64,000 nt of DNA from Thiothrix phosphatis (GTDB lineage Bacteria; Pseudomonadota; Gammaproteobacteria; Thiotrichales; Thiotrichaceae). Shown piece by piece: positions 18,657 to 27,538 of the stretch. The stretch is taken from the NCBI RefSeq assembly GCF_035668035.1, contig NZ_JAYMYJ010000145.1:112188-176187 (forward strand), written 5' to 3'. The notes below the pieces were generated by a model that saw nothing but the letters and a program-made list of their open reading frames with translations, made no database searches and was not told the DNA's origin. The first letter of the stretch is position 1, and every line of letters starts with the position of its first letter. Position numbers and translations under genes: made by a program.

Positions 18657-20159
18657 TTAGCGCCCCTTGAACAATGAGCCGAGGATGCCGCGCACGAGTT
18701 GGGTGCCGATCCGGCGTCCGGCGCTGGAGGTTGCCGCTTTGACCGCATTCTTGAGCATGGTTTCACCAATGCTGTCCAACAGGCTGTCAGGCTCGCGCGG
18801 ACGGCTGCGGGCTGTGCGCCGGGCTTCTTTATCGGCTTCCGCTTGTGCTTTTATGGCAGCGGCTTCTTCAGCGGCGGCGGCGGCGCGTTTCTGCAGCAAT
18901 TCATAGGCTGATTCACGGTCAACCATGGCGTCATAGCGGCCCGCAAATGGGCTGGCGCGCAGCAAGTCGGCGCGTTCCGCCTCCGTGAGCGGGCCAATCC
19001 GGGATTCCGGGGGGCGGATCAGGACGCGTTGCACCATGCTGGGAATGCCCTTGTCTTCCAGCACTGAAACCAGCGCTTCCCCCACTTCCATCTGCATGAT
19101 GGTTTCGGCTGTGTTCAGGTTCGGGTTTTGGCGGAAGGTGTCCGCCGCCGTCCGCACAGCTTTCTGGTCGCGTGGCGTAAAGGCACGCAACGCATGCTGG
19201 ATGCGGTTGCCAAGTTGGCCAAGTACGGAGTCCGGTATGTCCAGCGGGTTTTGGGTGATGAAATAGATGCCGACGCCTTTGGAGCGGATCAGCTTGACGA
19301 CCTGTTCCACTTTGTCGACCAGCGCCTTGGGGGCATCGTCGAACAGCAAATGGGCTTCATCAAAGAAAAACACCAGGCGCGGCTTGTCAAGGTCGCCAAC
19401 TTCGGGCAGGTCTTCAAACAATTCCGCCAGCAGCCATAGCAGGAAGGTGGAGTATAAGCGCGGCGTATTGATCAGCCGGTCGGCGGCAAGGATATTGACG
19501 TTGCCATAGCCGCCTGCGCCGGTGCGGATGAAGTCCCACAAATCCAGCGCCGGTTCGCCAAAAAACTTGTCTGCACCTTGCTGTTCCAACACCAGCAACT
19601 GGCGTTGGATCGCGCCAACGGAGGCGGAGCTGACATTGCCATAGGTGTTGCTGAACTCCCGGCTGTTTTCACCCAGATATTGAAGGATGGAACGCAAATC
19701 CTTGAGATCCAGCAATAACATGCCTTGGTCATCAGCAAATTTGAAGGCGATATTGAGCACGCCTTCCTGTGTGTCATTCAGATCCAGCAAGCGGGCGAGC
19801 AGCACCGGCCCCATATCAGAAATGGTGGCGCGCACCGGGTGGCCACGTTCGCCGGACAAATCCCAAATGATGGTTGGGCAGCTGGCGAATTTGAAACCGT
19901 CGATGCCGATTTTTTGTACGCGCTCATCAACTTTGGGGTTGGCGGTTCCGGCTGCGGCGATGCCGGTCAGATCCCCTTTGATGTCGGCCATAAAGACCGG
20001 CACGCCAATACGTGCAAAGCCTTCCGCCAGAATTTGCAGGGAAATGGTTTTGCCCGTGCCAGTAGCGCCTGCAATCAGGCCGTGACGGTTGGCGAAGCGC
20101 GGATTGAGGAAAACTTTCTCTTCACCCTTGCCGATCAGGATGCCGGTCTGCTCTGACAT
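18657..20159 (-). CDS. HerA-like ATPase, DUF853 family (YjgR type)
   Basis: The 500-residue product belongs to the DUF853 branch of HerA/FtsK-like ATPases. The Walker A motif GATGTGKT is at residues 32-39. ADIKGDLTGIAAAG follows, and the Walker B-like LVFFFDEAHLLFDDAPKAL is near 265. Then come SKGVGIYFITQNPLDIPDSVLGQLGNRIQHALRAFTP and a C-terminal Ala/Glu-rich helix. The biological role of these proteins in gammaproteobacteria is not settled. It is a single gene, 70 bases past the start of the next one. Confidence 0.88.
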   Translation of the reverse strand: MSEQTGILIGKGEEKVFLNPRFANRHGLIAGATGTGKTISLQILAEGFARIGVPVFMADIKGDLTGIAAAGTANPKVDERVQKIGIDGFKFASCPTIIWDLSGERGHPVRATISDMGPVLLARLLDLNDTQEGVLNIAFKFADDQGMLLLDLKDLRSILQYLGENSREFSNTYGNVSSASVGAIQRQLLVLEQQGADKFFGEPALDLWDFIRTGAGGYGNVNILAADRLINTPRLYSTFLLWLLAELFEDLPEVGDLDKPRLVFFFDEAHLLFDDAPKALVDKVEQVVKLIRSKGVGIYFITQNPLDIPDSVLGQLGNRIQHALRAFTPRDQKAVRTAADTFRQNPNLNTAETIMQMEVGEALVSVLEDKGIPSMVQRVLIRPPESRIGPLTEAERADLLRASPFAGRYDAMVDRESAYELLQKRAAAAAEEAAAIKAQAEADKEARRTARSRPREPDSLLDSIGETMLKNAVKAATSSAGRRIGTQLVRGILGSLFKGR

Positions 20160-20228
20160 GGTTATGACTCCTTTGGTTTCTAATATTTTTCAGGTGGCAA
20201 GAGTGTAGCAGGAAACGCGGGCCGGTCT

Positions 20229-21173
20229 CTATTGAAGCTGTAGTTTTTGTAAGGTTTCCAGGGTGATGGCCCCAACGGCAAGCTGGTTGTCTTCCTGGTA
20301 GCGAGTCAAGGCGGCGCGGGTTTCCGGCCCCAACAGGCCGTCAAGCGCCGCTTGGTAATAGCCTTGCTGTTGCAGGCTGGTCTGCAATTGTAGGATTTTT
20401 CCCGGACTGAGGGTAGCTTCGCATAATGCAGGCATTTGCACGATGCGTTCTGGGCGTATTTTCTGCAAGGTCGGAAGGCTTTGGGTTTCTGCTGGCCGCT
20501 GCTCGGCTGTGAGCCTGGCGGGCTGTTCCACGCGGGCCAGTTTGAGGCTGGCATATTCGGCGGGAATTTCCTTGCGCACTATTTTGGCGGGCTCTGCCAA
20601 CACTTTGCGGGTCACGGTTTCCGTCCGGGCGGGAATGATTTTTTTGACGGTGCGGGCAGGCATGTCGACGACTTGGCAGCTGATTTCTGTGTATTCGGCT
20701 GGGACATTAATCAGGCAATTGGAAGGAACCTGGTTGTCGCCGCCAGCCAATACCTGTGGGCAGGCCGGGTTCCAGCGTTGGGTGGCTTCCTTGATCTTGA
20801 TGCGCTTGGTTTCAGTGCGGTAGGTGGCGGGCAATGTTTCGACCTCGACACGTTCACGCTCCACTTCAATGGTTTCAGTGACCTCATTGAATACAGGGGG
20901 AGTGATTTCATACTCCACATAGGCGTCCGCCACTTTTACCTTGCGTTCGCCAGCGCCCATCTGTACAGGCGTCGTGATATACGAAGCGCTGGGTTCAGTG
21001 ACGGTGACAGGCTGGGCGATGGTGCGGTAACTGGCTGGAGCAAGCACCTGCACTTGGCAGAAACTGTCCGCCTCGCTGGTTTCAGCCTGGGCGGTGGAAA
21101 TGAACAGGGCAACAGCCAGCAATAATAGCAGGGCTGTAATCTGTGCTTTGGGGTAAAGCTGGATAATTCTCAT
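20229..21173 (-). CDS. Periplasmic peptidoglycan-binding protein with PA-x-Y repeat motifs
   Basis: An N-terminal signal peptide (ITALLLLLAVALFISTAQA) is followed by a long repetitive body. Short units such as APASYRT, LPATYRTETK, VPAEYTEIS, IPARTETVTRK and IPAEYASLK alternate with V-K-V/I-K-I strands. The end (LSPGKILQLQTSLQQQGYYQAALDGLLGPETRAALTRYQ) is a peptidoglycan-binding type 1 domain. It is probably a cell-wall-bound structural protein. The repeat body is not one I can name. Confidence 0.75.
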   Translation of the reverse strand: MRIIQLYPKAQITALLLLLAVALFISTAQAETSEADSFCQVQVLAPASYRTIAQPVTVTEPSASYITTPVQMGAGERKVKVADAYVEYEITPPVFNEVTETIEVERERVEVETLPATYRTETKRIKIKEATQRWNPACPQVLAGGDNQVPSNCLINVPAEYTEISCQVVDMPARTVKKIIPARTETVTRKVLAEPAKIVRKEIPAEYASLKLARVEQPARLTAEQRPAETQSLPTLQKIRPERIVQMPALCEATLSPGKILQLQTSLQQQGYYQAALDGLLGPETRAALTRYQEDNQLAVGAITLETLQKLQLQ

Positions 21174-21285
21174 AGTTTATTTGTGAGTAGCCGCAGGATG
21201 ATGTTATTAAGGGGCGGATTCTAAACAAAAGCAACTTAAAAAAACCAGTATGTTAGTATTTTCCTTTTGATAGCTGTTATCGTCT

Positions 21286-22320
21286 ATGCAAGTCCGCGCC
21301 GAACAGATAGAAGAACATTTACGCCTCTCCCTTGCGCCGGTTTATCTGATTGCAGGCGATGAGCCGCTTCAGGTCATGGAAACGGCGGACGCCATCCGCA
21401 AAGCCGCACAGCAACAAGGCTTTAGCGAGCGGGAGGTGCTGAACATCGACACCCAGTTTGACTGGGGCGTGCTGTATGACGCAGCTGGCGCATTGTCCCT
21501 GTTCGCTGACCGGAAGTTGCTGGATGTACGGATGCCGACCTGTAAAGCAGGTCAATCCGGTGTCAAGGCCCTGCAACATTACCTGGATTTTATGCCTGTT
21601 GACAAGTTATTGCTGATCCAATCCGGGCGGTTGGATAAAGCCTGTAAAAGTTCCGCTTGGGTAAAGAAGATTGAACAGCAGGGCGTATTGGTGCAGGTAT
21701 GGGATTTGTCCCCTGCGCAAACCCAGGCCTGGATAGCGCGGCGGATGCGTGCGGCTGGCTTGCAGCCCGACAATGAGGCGGTGCGTTACCTGGCTGAACG
21801 GGTGGAGGGCAATTTACTGGCGGCAGTGCAGGAAATTGGCAAGCTTGTGTTGCTTTATGGTAGCCAGCCGCTGACAGCGGAAAGCATCATGACCGTGGTG
21901 GCGGACAGTTCCCGCTTCAGTGCATTTGATCTTGCTGACGCCATCCTGTCGCAGGATGTGCGCCGCATCCGCCATGTGATGCTGGTTTTGCAGGAGGAGG
22001 ATACGGCTGCCCCGTTGCTGGTTTGGACACTTTCCGACTTGTTGCGCCAGCTTTATGCCGCTTGTGGCAATATACGCAACAATTTGTCCATTCAGCCCTT
22101 GTTGGTGCGGATGCCGAAGCCTCGTCAGGCAATGTTCCAGAACGCTTTGCGGCGGATGATGGCGGCGGACTGGCCGCGCTTGTTTGCGCAGGCAGCGCAG
22201 CTTGACCGGCACAGCAAGGGCGTAGGGCAGGCGGTTTCCCGCCACCCACAAAGGCTATGGGATGAAATGTTGGAGCTGGCGTTGCTGTTGGCTGGACATC
22301 CGGTCATCACTCCACAATGA
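21286..22320 (+). CDS. holA: DNA polymerase III delta subunit
   Basis: HolA is the clamp-loader wrench that opens the beta clamp. The 344 residues start MQVRAEQIEEHLRLSLAPVYLIAGDEPLQVMETADAIR, the family opening, followed by FADRKLLDVRMPT and LAERVEGNLLAAVQEIGKLVLLY. The C-terminal collar has MLVLQEEDTAAPLLVWTLSDLLRQL. The usual upstream neighbour lptE is absent from the window. Its 3' end overlaps the convergent gene at 22307 by 14 bases. Confidence 0.93.
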   Translation: MQVRAEQIEEHLRLSLAPVYLIAGDEPLQVMETADAIRKAAQQQGFSEREVLNIDTQFDWGVLYDAAGALSLFADRKLLDVRMPTCKAGQSGVKALQHYLDFMPVDKLLLIQSGRLDKACKSSAWVKKIEQQGVLVQVWDLSPAQTQAWIARRMRAAGLQPDNEAVRYLAERVEGNLLAAVQEIGKLVLLYGSQPLTAESIMTVVADSSRFSAFDLADAILSQDVRRIRHVMLVLQEEDTAAPLLVWTLSDLLRQLYAACGNIRNNLSIQPLLVRMPKPRQAMFQNALRRMMAADWPRLFAQAAQLDRHSKGVGQAVSRHPQRLWDEMLELALLLAGHPVITPQ

Positions 22321-22717
22321 GGCCATGGCTGGCGTACCAGCTACGGTCGATTTCCCAGCGCACTTCCTGGATGCCGGGTTGCGCTTTCGCCAGCTTCCCG
22401 GCTTTTTCTTGCACATGCGCCAGTTCTTTCTGGGCGGCGATCATGGCCGGGCTGTCAGGATTGTTGGTGTCCAGGTTAGGCTTGGCGATGTTGAAGAAAT
22501 GCAAGACGGAGACTTCAGGCGAGCGTGGGCTGCTCAGGGTGGCGATGCCATTTTCCACTTTCAAGGCATGGAACTGATAAGGGTAAGCCTGCAATTCCAC
22601 ATCCGTTTTTAACACGCCATTCAACTGGTTGATGGCGGGATCCTGTTTGAGGAACCAAATCAAGGCAAGGCCTGCAACCAGGGCTAGAACGACTAGAAAT
22701 TGTTGTTTGTTGGACAT
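22307..22717 (-). CDS. Unknown single-pass membrane protein
   Basis: The 136 residues begin with a membrane helix, FLVVLALVAGLALIWFL, followed by a periplasmic-looking domain. That domain contains YQFHALKVENGIATLSSPRSPEVSVLHFF and ends with VRWEIDRSWYASHGLIVE. I do not recognise the family. I chose ATG 22717, which has an AAGG site nearby, rather than a start six codons upstream. It is convergent with holA. Confidence 0.6.
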   Translation of the reverse strand: MSNKQQFLVVLALVAGLALIWFLKQDPAINQLNGVLKTDVELQAYPYQFHALKVENGIATLSSPRSPEVSVLHFFNIAKPNLDTNNPDSPAMIAAQKELAHVQEKAGKLAKAQPGIQEVRWEIDRSWYASHGLIVE

Positions 22718-22799
22718 GACATAAACCTTCAGCAAGTTGCTTGCTTTGTTCCAAAATATGAATTAGCATTTAATTATATTCTAACACAGCTAAGATAAT

Positions 22800-22928
22800 C
22801 TTGAACCAAGATTATTTTGATAGCGACCAATAGGCCGTCTGTCTTGCCAGGAAGGTGCAGCCAGTACGAGTGAAAGGTACTGGCTATACCCTCCTAGCGG
22901 TTGGGCGTCCTTCAGGGCGCCCTTTTTT
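22800..22928 (+). ncRNA. Candidate small RNA ending in a strong terminator
   Basis: On the plus strand a 9-bp hairpin (22859-22867 with 22877-22885, loop GAGTGAAAG) is followed by unpaired ACCCTCCT at about 22888-22895. A Rho-independent terminator then ends at 22928. No plus-strand gene reads into this terminator, because the gene to the left (22307-22717) runs the other way. The CCTCC stretch could pair with ribosome sites. The 5' end is not defined; an ATAATCTT/AAGATTAT inverted repeat lies at 22795-22815. Confidence 0.45.
22903..22928 (+). terminator. Rho-independent terminator
   Basis: The stem GGGCGTCC (22903-22910) pairs with GGGCGCCC (22915-22922) around a TTCA loop, with one G-U pair. 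Six T residues follow. The orientation is plus. It abuts the 3' end of the minus-strand pdxA. Confidence 0.85.
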
Positions 22929-23922
22929 ATGCCTGATTCTTGCCAAGCTGCACCGCCAAATCAATGGCTTCCCGCAAACTGCCAGTTTCCGCCCCTCCTG
23001 TTCCCGCCAAGTCCAGCGCCGTGCCATGATCGACCGAAGTCCGGATGATGGGTAAGCCCAGTGTGATATTGATGGCCTTACCGAAGCCAACATGCTTGAG
23101 CACCGGTAGCCCTTGGTCATGGTACATGGCCAATACCGCATCGGCGTTCTGCAGGTTGCGGGGGGTAAATAAGGTATCAGCAGGCAATGGGCCGGTCAGG
23201 CTCATGCCTTGTTGTTGCAGGCGCTGGATGATGGGGATGATGACGTCCAATTCTTCCGTGCCCAGATGGCCGCCTTCGCCTGCATGCGGGTTCAACCCAC
23301 ATACCAGGATGTGCGGGTTGGGGATGGCGAATTTTTTCTGCAAGTCTTGATGAAGGATTTCCAGCACTTGCAGGAGCAGTTCCTGGGTTATCAGGCTGCT
23401 GACCCGGTGCAAGGGCGTATGTGTGGTGGCCAGGGCCACCCGCAGCTTATCCGCCGTCAGCATCATCACCGGCAACGGCGCGCCGGTCAGTTCCGCAAGA
23501 AATTCCGTGTGGCCTGTAAAGGGGACGCCTGCTTCATTGATGACGCCTTTATGCAGCGGTGCGGTCACCATTGCGGCAAACTCACCGCTCATGCAGCCCG
23601 CCGCCGCCCGCCGCAGGGTTTGCAGGACATATTCCGCGTTCGCCGGATTCAGCACGCCTGCTTCAACGGGTTCGGCGCAAGCGACCGGCAGGACAAAGCA
23701 TTCCCCCGCCTCACAGGGCGTCTGCAAACCAATGTCTGGGGAATAGGGGCGCAACCGGATGCTGAGTTGCAGCTGGTTGGCTCGCTCGCGCAGGATGGCA
23801 GGGTCGGCGATGACCACCAAGTCTGTCGGCCATTGCCGTCCTTGCAATAATTGCAGGATGATGTCAGGGCCAATACCGGCAGGCTCACCCGCCGTGATGG
23901 CGATCCGTTGGCGCTTGGCCAT
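22927..23922 (-). CDS. pdxA: 4-hydroxythreonine-4-phosphate dehydrogenase
   Basis: PdxA oxidises 4-phosphohydroxythreonine in the DXP-dependent route to pyridoxal phosphate. The 331 residues start with ITAGEPAGIGPDIILQLL. They contain VTAPLHKGVINEAGVPFTGHTEFLAELTG, CGLNPHAGEGGHLGTEELDVI, LPADTLF and MYHDQGLPVLKHVGFGKAINITLGLPIIRTSVDHGTALDLAGTG. Metal-binding histidines and the substrate loop are present. The order lptD-surA-pdxA is as in E. coli, but rsmA and apaG do not follow. Confidence 0.96.
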   Translation of the reverse strand: MAKRQRIAITAGEPAGIGPDIILQLLQGRQWPTDLVVIADPAILRERANQLQLSIRLRPYSPDIGLQTPCEAGECFVLPVACAEPVEAGVLNPANAEYVLQTLRRAAAGCMSGEFAAMVTAPLHKGVINEAGVPFTGHTEFLAELTGAPLPVMMLTADKLRVALATTHTPLHRVSSLITQELLLQVLEILHQDLQKKFAIPNPHILVCGLNPHAGEGGHLGTEELDVIIPIIQRLQQQGMSLTGPLPADTLFTPRNLQNADAVLAMYHDQGLPVLKHVGFGKAINITLGLPIIRTSVDHGTALDLAGTGGAETGSLREAIDLAVQLGKNQA

Positions 23923-23925
23923 GGG

Positions 23926-24522
23926 TCAGCGCAATCTCAGGCTGTTGTTGGTTTCAACCGGGATGCGGTATTCGATATAGGCGTCATTGCGCAACTCCAG
24001 CAACCATGATTGGTACTGTTGCTCGATTAGCGCCTCATTTTCCCCTTCGGCTGCTTTTACCCGGTTGCGCAATTCACGCTTGCGCAGCGCATCCGCCATC
24101 AATTTGCGGCGGGTTTGCTCGCGGAATTCAGCATAATTGATGCCTTCCTTCTGCAATGCTTGCTGGAAAGCGGGCATGCTCAGTTTGTTCTGCTGGGCGA
24201 TGGTTTCAATCGCTTTGTTGAGGGTGACGTCATCGATCTGGATGCCAGCGGTTTCCGCTTTCTGCATTTGCAGGCGTTCCATGATCAGGTTGTCAACCGC
24301 CAGTTTCAGCAGCGCCTGTGGGGAAAGGCTTGCCGCCGCTTGGCTGGAGGCGCGCAGCACCGCCGCCCGCTGGCGGGCTTCGCTCAACATGACGGCATCG
24401 CTGTTGACAATGGCGGCGATCTGGTCAAGCGGGACGCCGTTGTCAGCACGCACAGGCTGGATGGCGAGCGCAAGGGCCAGCAGGGTTGTGTACACGAGTG
24501 GGTGAAAGTTTGCTTTATTCAT
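23926..24522 (-). CDS. surA: SurA-type periplasmic chaperone lacking parvulin domains
   Basis: SurA carries outer-membrane proteins across the periplasm. This copy is about 198 residues against about 430 for the E. coli protein. It has a signal peptide (LVYTTLLALALAIQPVRA) and a SurA N-domain with LDQIAAIVNSDAVMLSEARQRAAVLRAS. It then jumps from REQTRRKLMADALRKRELRNRV to a C-terminal helix with WLLELRNDAYIEYRI. Both isomerase domains are missing, yet the frame is clean. I chose ATG 24522, which overlaps the lptD stop. The position between lptD and pdxA supports the identity. Confidence 0.82.
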   Translation of the reverse strand: MNKANFHPLVYTTLLALALAIQPVRADNGVPLDQIAAIVNSDAVMLSEARQRAAVLRASSQAAASLSPQALLKLAVDNLIMERLQMQKAETAGIQIDDVTLNKAIETIAQQNKLSMPAFQQALQKEGINYAEFREQTRRKLMADALRKRELRNRVKAAEGENEALIEQQYQSWLLELRNDAYIEYRIPVETNNSLRLR

Positions 24523-26728
24523 ATCCGTAAACGCGGTCTTGCAGCAGGTCACGGGTCCCGCTGCCAAAGTTGCCCAGCCCTTTCAATTCCAGTTCGACAA
24601 ACACCGCGTTGTCACGGGTGGTGTTGTCGGGAAGCAGGTAGTTACGGCTGGCGACACGGGTTTTCCAGCAGCAGCTTTCATATTCTGCACCGATCACCGT
24701 TTCCAGGTCACGGTTATTTTGCAGGTCATGCTCCCAGGCACCGATCGCTTTCCAGCGCGGGTTGACCGGAACCGAAAATGACAGGCTGGCCGACTTGAAG
24801 TCATTCTTGCGTTGGGCGTAGCCGACGTTGAGGATGCGTTGTTTGTCATCCTTATAATGGATGTGCGCTTCGCCAGCATTGAAGGTTTTGGTGTCGCTGT
24901 CCCAATAGGCCGTGCTGCTCAAACGGGTGCGCGGGTTGATTTCACCGGCAGCCTCCATGACGATCTCTGAACGGTCGCCCAATGATGGCGATTCCCCAGG
25001 CAAGGTGACCTTGCGGTCATCAAAATAATACATTTGCCCAATACTGGCGCGGAACAGCTCGCGCCCATCTTCTGGTGATTGCACGCGGCTGGTGAGGGAG
25101 GCGGACAGGCGGTTGGCGTCGCCAATGCGGTCTTTGCCCGTGAAGCGGTTTTCGGCAAACAGACGGTCGTAATTCAAGCTGCGTTCGGAGGAGTCGAACA
25201 CTGGAATATTGCTTTGGTCACGATAAGGCGTGTAGGTATAAAACAGGCGCGGCTCCAGCGTCTGGACATAACGCCCGTCCTTTATATTGCGTTCAAAGAA
25301 CAGGCCCGTATCCAAGCTGGCGGTGGGCAAGGTGCGCGTGATGCGGGTTCCGGCGGCGTCATCCAGCTTATACTCGGTATGGTGCAAGGTGAGGGATGGT
25401 TTGATATAGGCGGCGTTGGTGGAGAATTTTTTGCTGGCACGGGTGGTGAAGTCCAACCGGGTGCCGTTGGTTTCGGTGTTGCTTCTGGAAAAGTTGGTGA
25501 ATTCGGTTTCGGCGCTCAGGTTCAGGCCATTGCCTTTTTGTGGCGGGCGGTAGCGCAGCAGCAATTGCGGTAGCCGCGCATGGGGCGCAACGCCCCCATC
25601 CAGCACCTGATAGTTTTGCATTAGGCCGGAAAACGACCAGTTTTCACCAGCAGTCCGGTATTCCAGCCGCCGTTCCAGGTTAACGACACTGGTTGCCTCC
25701 AGGGAGTTGCCAAGGTCGACGAAATACTGGTCGTCTGACACCCCTTCAGCCTGCCACGACAGGCTGGAGAGCTCACCCAGGCGGGTGTCGTTTTGCACCT
25801 TGAAATAATAGCGGTTGCTCTTGTCGCTGGTGCGGTCATTTGGCAGCAGCACGTAGGACATTGAGCCCTTGCGCTTTTCCGTCAGGTAACGGAATTCACC
25901 GCCCAATTGCAGGCCACGTCGCCCTAATAGGGTCGGCGTCAGGGTCAAATCATAATTGGGTGCAAGGTTGAAATAATACGGCGTGCTCAATTGCAGGCCG
26001 GAACGCTCATTCGTGCCGATGCTTGGCCACAGGAAGCCAGACTTGCGCGCATCCGTCAACGGAAAGGAAAAATACGGCAAGTACAACACGGGGACATTGC
26101 GGATTTTCAGTGTGGCGTTGCGGGCCGTGCCCTGTTCCTGCTTATGGTCCAGCTTGATGGATGAGGCGTTCAAGGTCCAGTCCTGGCTGCCTGCCGGACA
26201 TGTCGTATAAGTGGAGTTTTCCAACCGGGTCAGGTCTGGCGTTTCCTGCACGACATGCTTGCTGAAGCCGCGCCCATCCGCCTGGTTTAACTGGTACTCG
26301 GCATTTTGCATTTCGCCAGTATCTTGCAGCAGGTTGTAATGGAGTTCGCTGCTTTGTGCGCGCATTTTGTCGCTGTTGAAGTTGACATTGCCGCTGCCGC
26401 TGACAATGCCTGCCGGTTGCTCATAACTGGCGGTGTCGGCCCGGAGAGCCTTGCCAGCTTGGGATATTTGCACATTGCCCGTCATGGTCGAGACGCCTTG
26501 GGCGCGGAACAACGCGGTGTCGGCTTCAATATAAACGGCTTGCGGGGGGAGGCTGGAGGGGCGCTGAACTTCAGTAAGAGGGGCTTCTGTCGCCGGGCAT
26601 GTCATCCACTCAGTTTGGGCGAATACGACCAGGGGGCTGCACGACAGGCTTATTAATACACAGTGAATGAAATGTTGTTGTAATCGGGTTCTCATGCTTT
26701 CCGTGCAGCATTTAAAGGACGCTAACAT
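24515..26728 (-). CDS. lptD: LPS-assembly outer-membrane protein LptD
   Basis: LptD with LptE inserts lipopolysaccharide into the outer leaflet. The product is 737 residues with a signal sequence ending near VVFAQ. An OstA-like N-domain (AVYIEADTALFRAQGVSTMTGNVQISQ) follows, then the LptD beta-barrel domain with PVLYLPYFSFPLTDARKSGFLWPS. The barrel ends in aromatic-rich strands, and CC pairs near the end (ESCCWKTRV) fit the disulfide arrangement. I chose ATG 26728 because GAGGAG sits 6 bases upstream. A start at 26695 is an alternative. Confidence 0.95.
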   Translation of the reverse strand: MLASFKCCTESMRTRLQQHFIHCVLISLSCSPLVVFAQTEWMTCPATEAPLTEVQRPSSLPPQAVYIEADTALFRAQGVSTMTGNVQISQAGKALRADTASYEQPAGIVSGSGNVNFNSDKMRAQSSELHYNLLQDTGEMQNAEYQLNQADGRGFSKHVVQETPDLTRLENSTYTTCPAGSQDWTLNASSIKLDHKQEQGTARNATLKIRNVPVLYLPYFSFPLTDARKSGFLWPSIGTNERSGLQLSTPYYFNLAPNYDLTLTPTLLGRRGLQLGGEFRYLTEKRKGSMSYVLLPNDRTSDKSNRYYFKVQNDTRLGELSSLSWQAEGVSDDQYFVDLGNSLEATSVVNLERRLEYRTAGENWSFSGLMQNYQVLDGGVAPHARLPQLLLRYRPPQKGNGLNLSAETEFTNFSRSNTETNGTRLDFTTRASKKFSTNAAYIKPSLTLHHTEYKLDDAAGTRITRTLPTASLDTGLFFERNIKDGRYVQTLEPRLFYTYTPYRDQSNIPVFDSSERSLNYDRLFAENRFTGKDRIGDANRLSASLTSRVQSPEDGRELFRASIGQMYYFDDRKVTLPGESPSLGDRSEIVMEAAGEINPRTRLSSTAYWDSDTKTFNAGEAHIHYKDDKQRILNVGYAQRKNDFKSASLSFSVPVNPRWKAIGAWEHDLQNNRDLETVIGAEYESCCWKTRVASRNYLLPDNTTRDNAVFVELELKGLGNFGSGTRDLLQDRVYGYE

Positions 26729-27019
26729 CGCATACTCCTCAAGCAGACTCAATCGAAAATATCCCTTACAGGAATGCATTTTTCATTGAAACCGTAACAC
26801 AGAAAAGTGTAACCTAGCCTCACTTGTGAGGGATGGTCCAAGAAAAATACTGGCTATTCCATGTGATTAAGATAATTTCATGTTGGAAATATAGATAAAA
26901 TTATTTATTTTTCCATAAATTTGAAATATCATATTGAAATGTAGAATATTTACTCAGATAATATTTATTTAAGGTCGGTACCAGGCAACAACCAGGTGTG
27001 TTCTTGGAAGGGAGAAACA
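26729..27019. promoter_or_regulatory. AT-rich divergent promoter region
   Basis: About 290 bases separate lptD (minus) from the AT-hook-like gene (plus). The part from about 26860 to 26975 is strikingly AT-rich compared with the flanking coding DNA. It probably holds both promoters and could be a target for a nucleoid protein. I cannot fix the promoter boxes. Confidence 0.45.
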
Positions 27020-27484
27020 GTGAGAACTGCTGAATATTCAAATGGAATGTCCAACATGATGGGGTTGGAGGCCAAAAGCCAGAACAACGAAATAGGATAT
27101 AAACCCATGCAGCCAGAGGAAATAGGTAACAAACGCGGGCGAGGTCGGCCCAAAGGCGCGACGTCCAGCACGCTAGCCGAGGTCAGGGCGCAGGCGGCCG
27201 AGGAAAAGCGTAAAATCAGGGATGAGCTCAGTAATAAGGTCAATCTGCTGCGGCATCAATTGGACGAGCTCGACAACAAATACAAAGAAGATGTGCGTGA
27301 GTTGCGTGAATCTTTGCGCATGAGCGAGCAGCGTGAAGCCTTTTACCGCGCCGCTTTGGAAGACCGCCTGCAAATCGTTGCAGAGCATATCCACAAAAGC
27401 CTGACAGAGTGGGCGAATGCAGAACTTGAGGAAGGCCAGATCACCCAACGAAAGCGTGGCCGTCCGCGCAAGACTTTCAAATAA
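27020..27484 (+). CDS. Coiled-coil protein with AT-hook-like motifs at both ends
   Basis: The 154-residue protein has a basic motif GNKRGRGRPKGA near residue 40 and a second, RKRGRPRKTFK, at the very end. Both are AT-hook-like RGRP sequences that insert in the minor groove of AT-rich DNA. Between them lies a long charged helix rich in heptads (LRHQLDELDNKYKEDVRELRESLRMSEQREAFYRAALEDRL), which should form a dimeric coiled coil. I chose GTG 27020 because GGGAG precedes it by 5 bases. A GTG at 26996 is also open. The protein may bridge DNA; this is inference. Confidence 0.65.
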   Translation: MRTAEYSNGMSNMMGLEAKSQNNEIGYKPMQPEEIGNKRGRGRPKGATSSTLAEVRAQAAEEKRKIRDELSNKVNLLRHQLDELDNKYKEDVRELRESLRMSEQREAFYRAALEDRLQIVAEHIHKSLTEWANAELEEGQITQRKRGRPRKTFK

Positions 27485-27538
27485 GTTTACCTATATTCAG
27501 GTTTATCATGAGGTGTGGGCATTTCTGCCTGATACACC

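Noticed and set aside
22845..22865. Resemblance of GGAAGGTGCAGCC to the SRP RNA loop
   Set aside because: The flanking arms do not pair as in SRP RNA, and the conserved symmetrical loop is not present.
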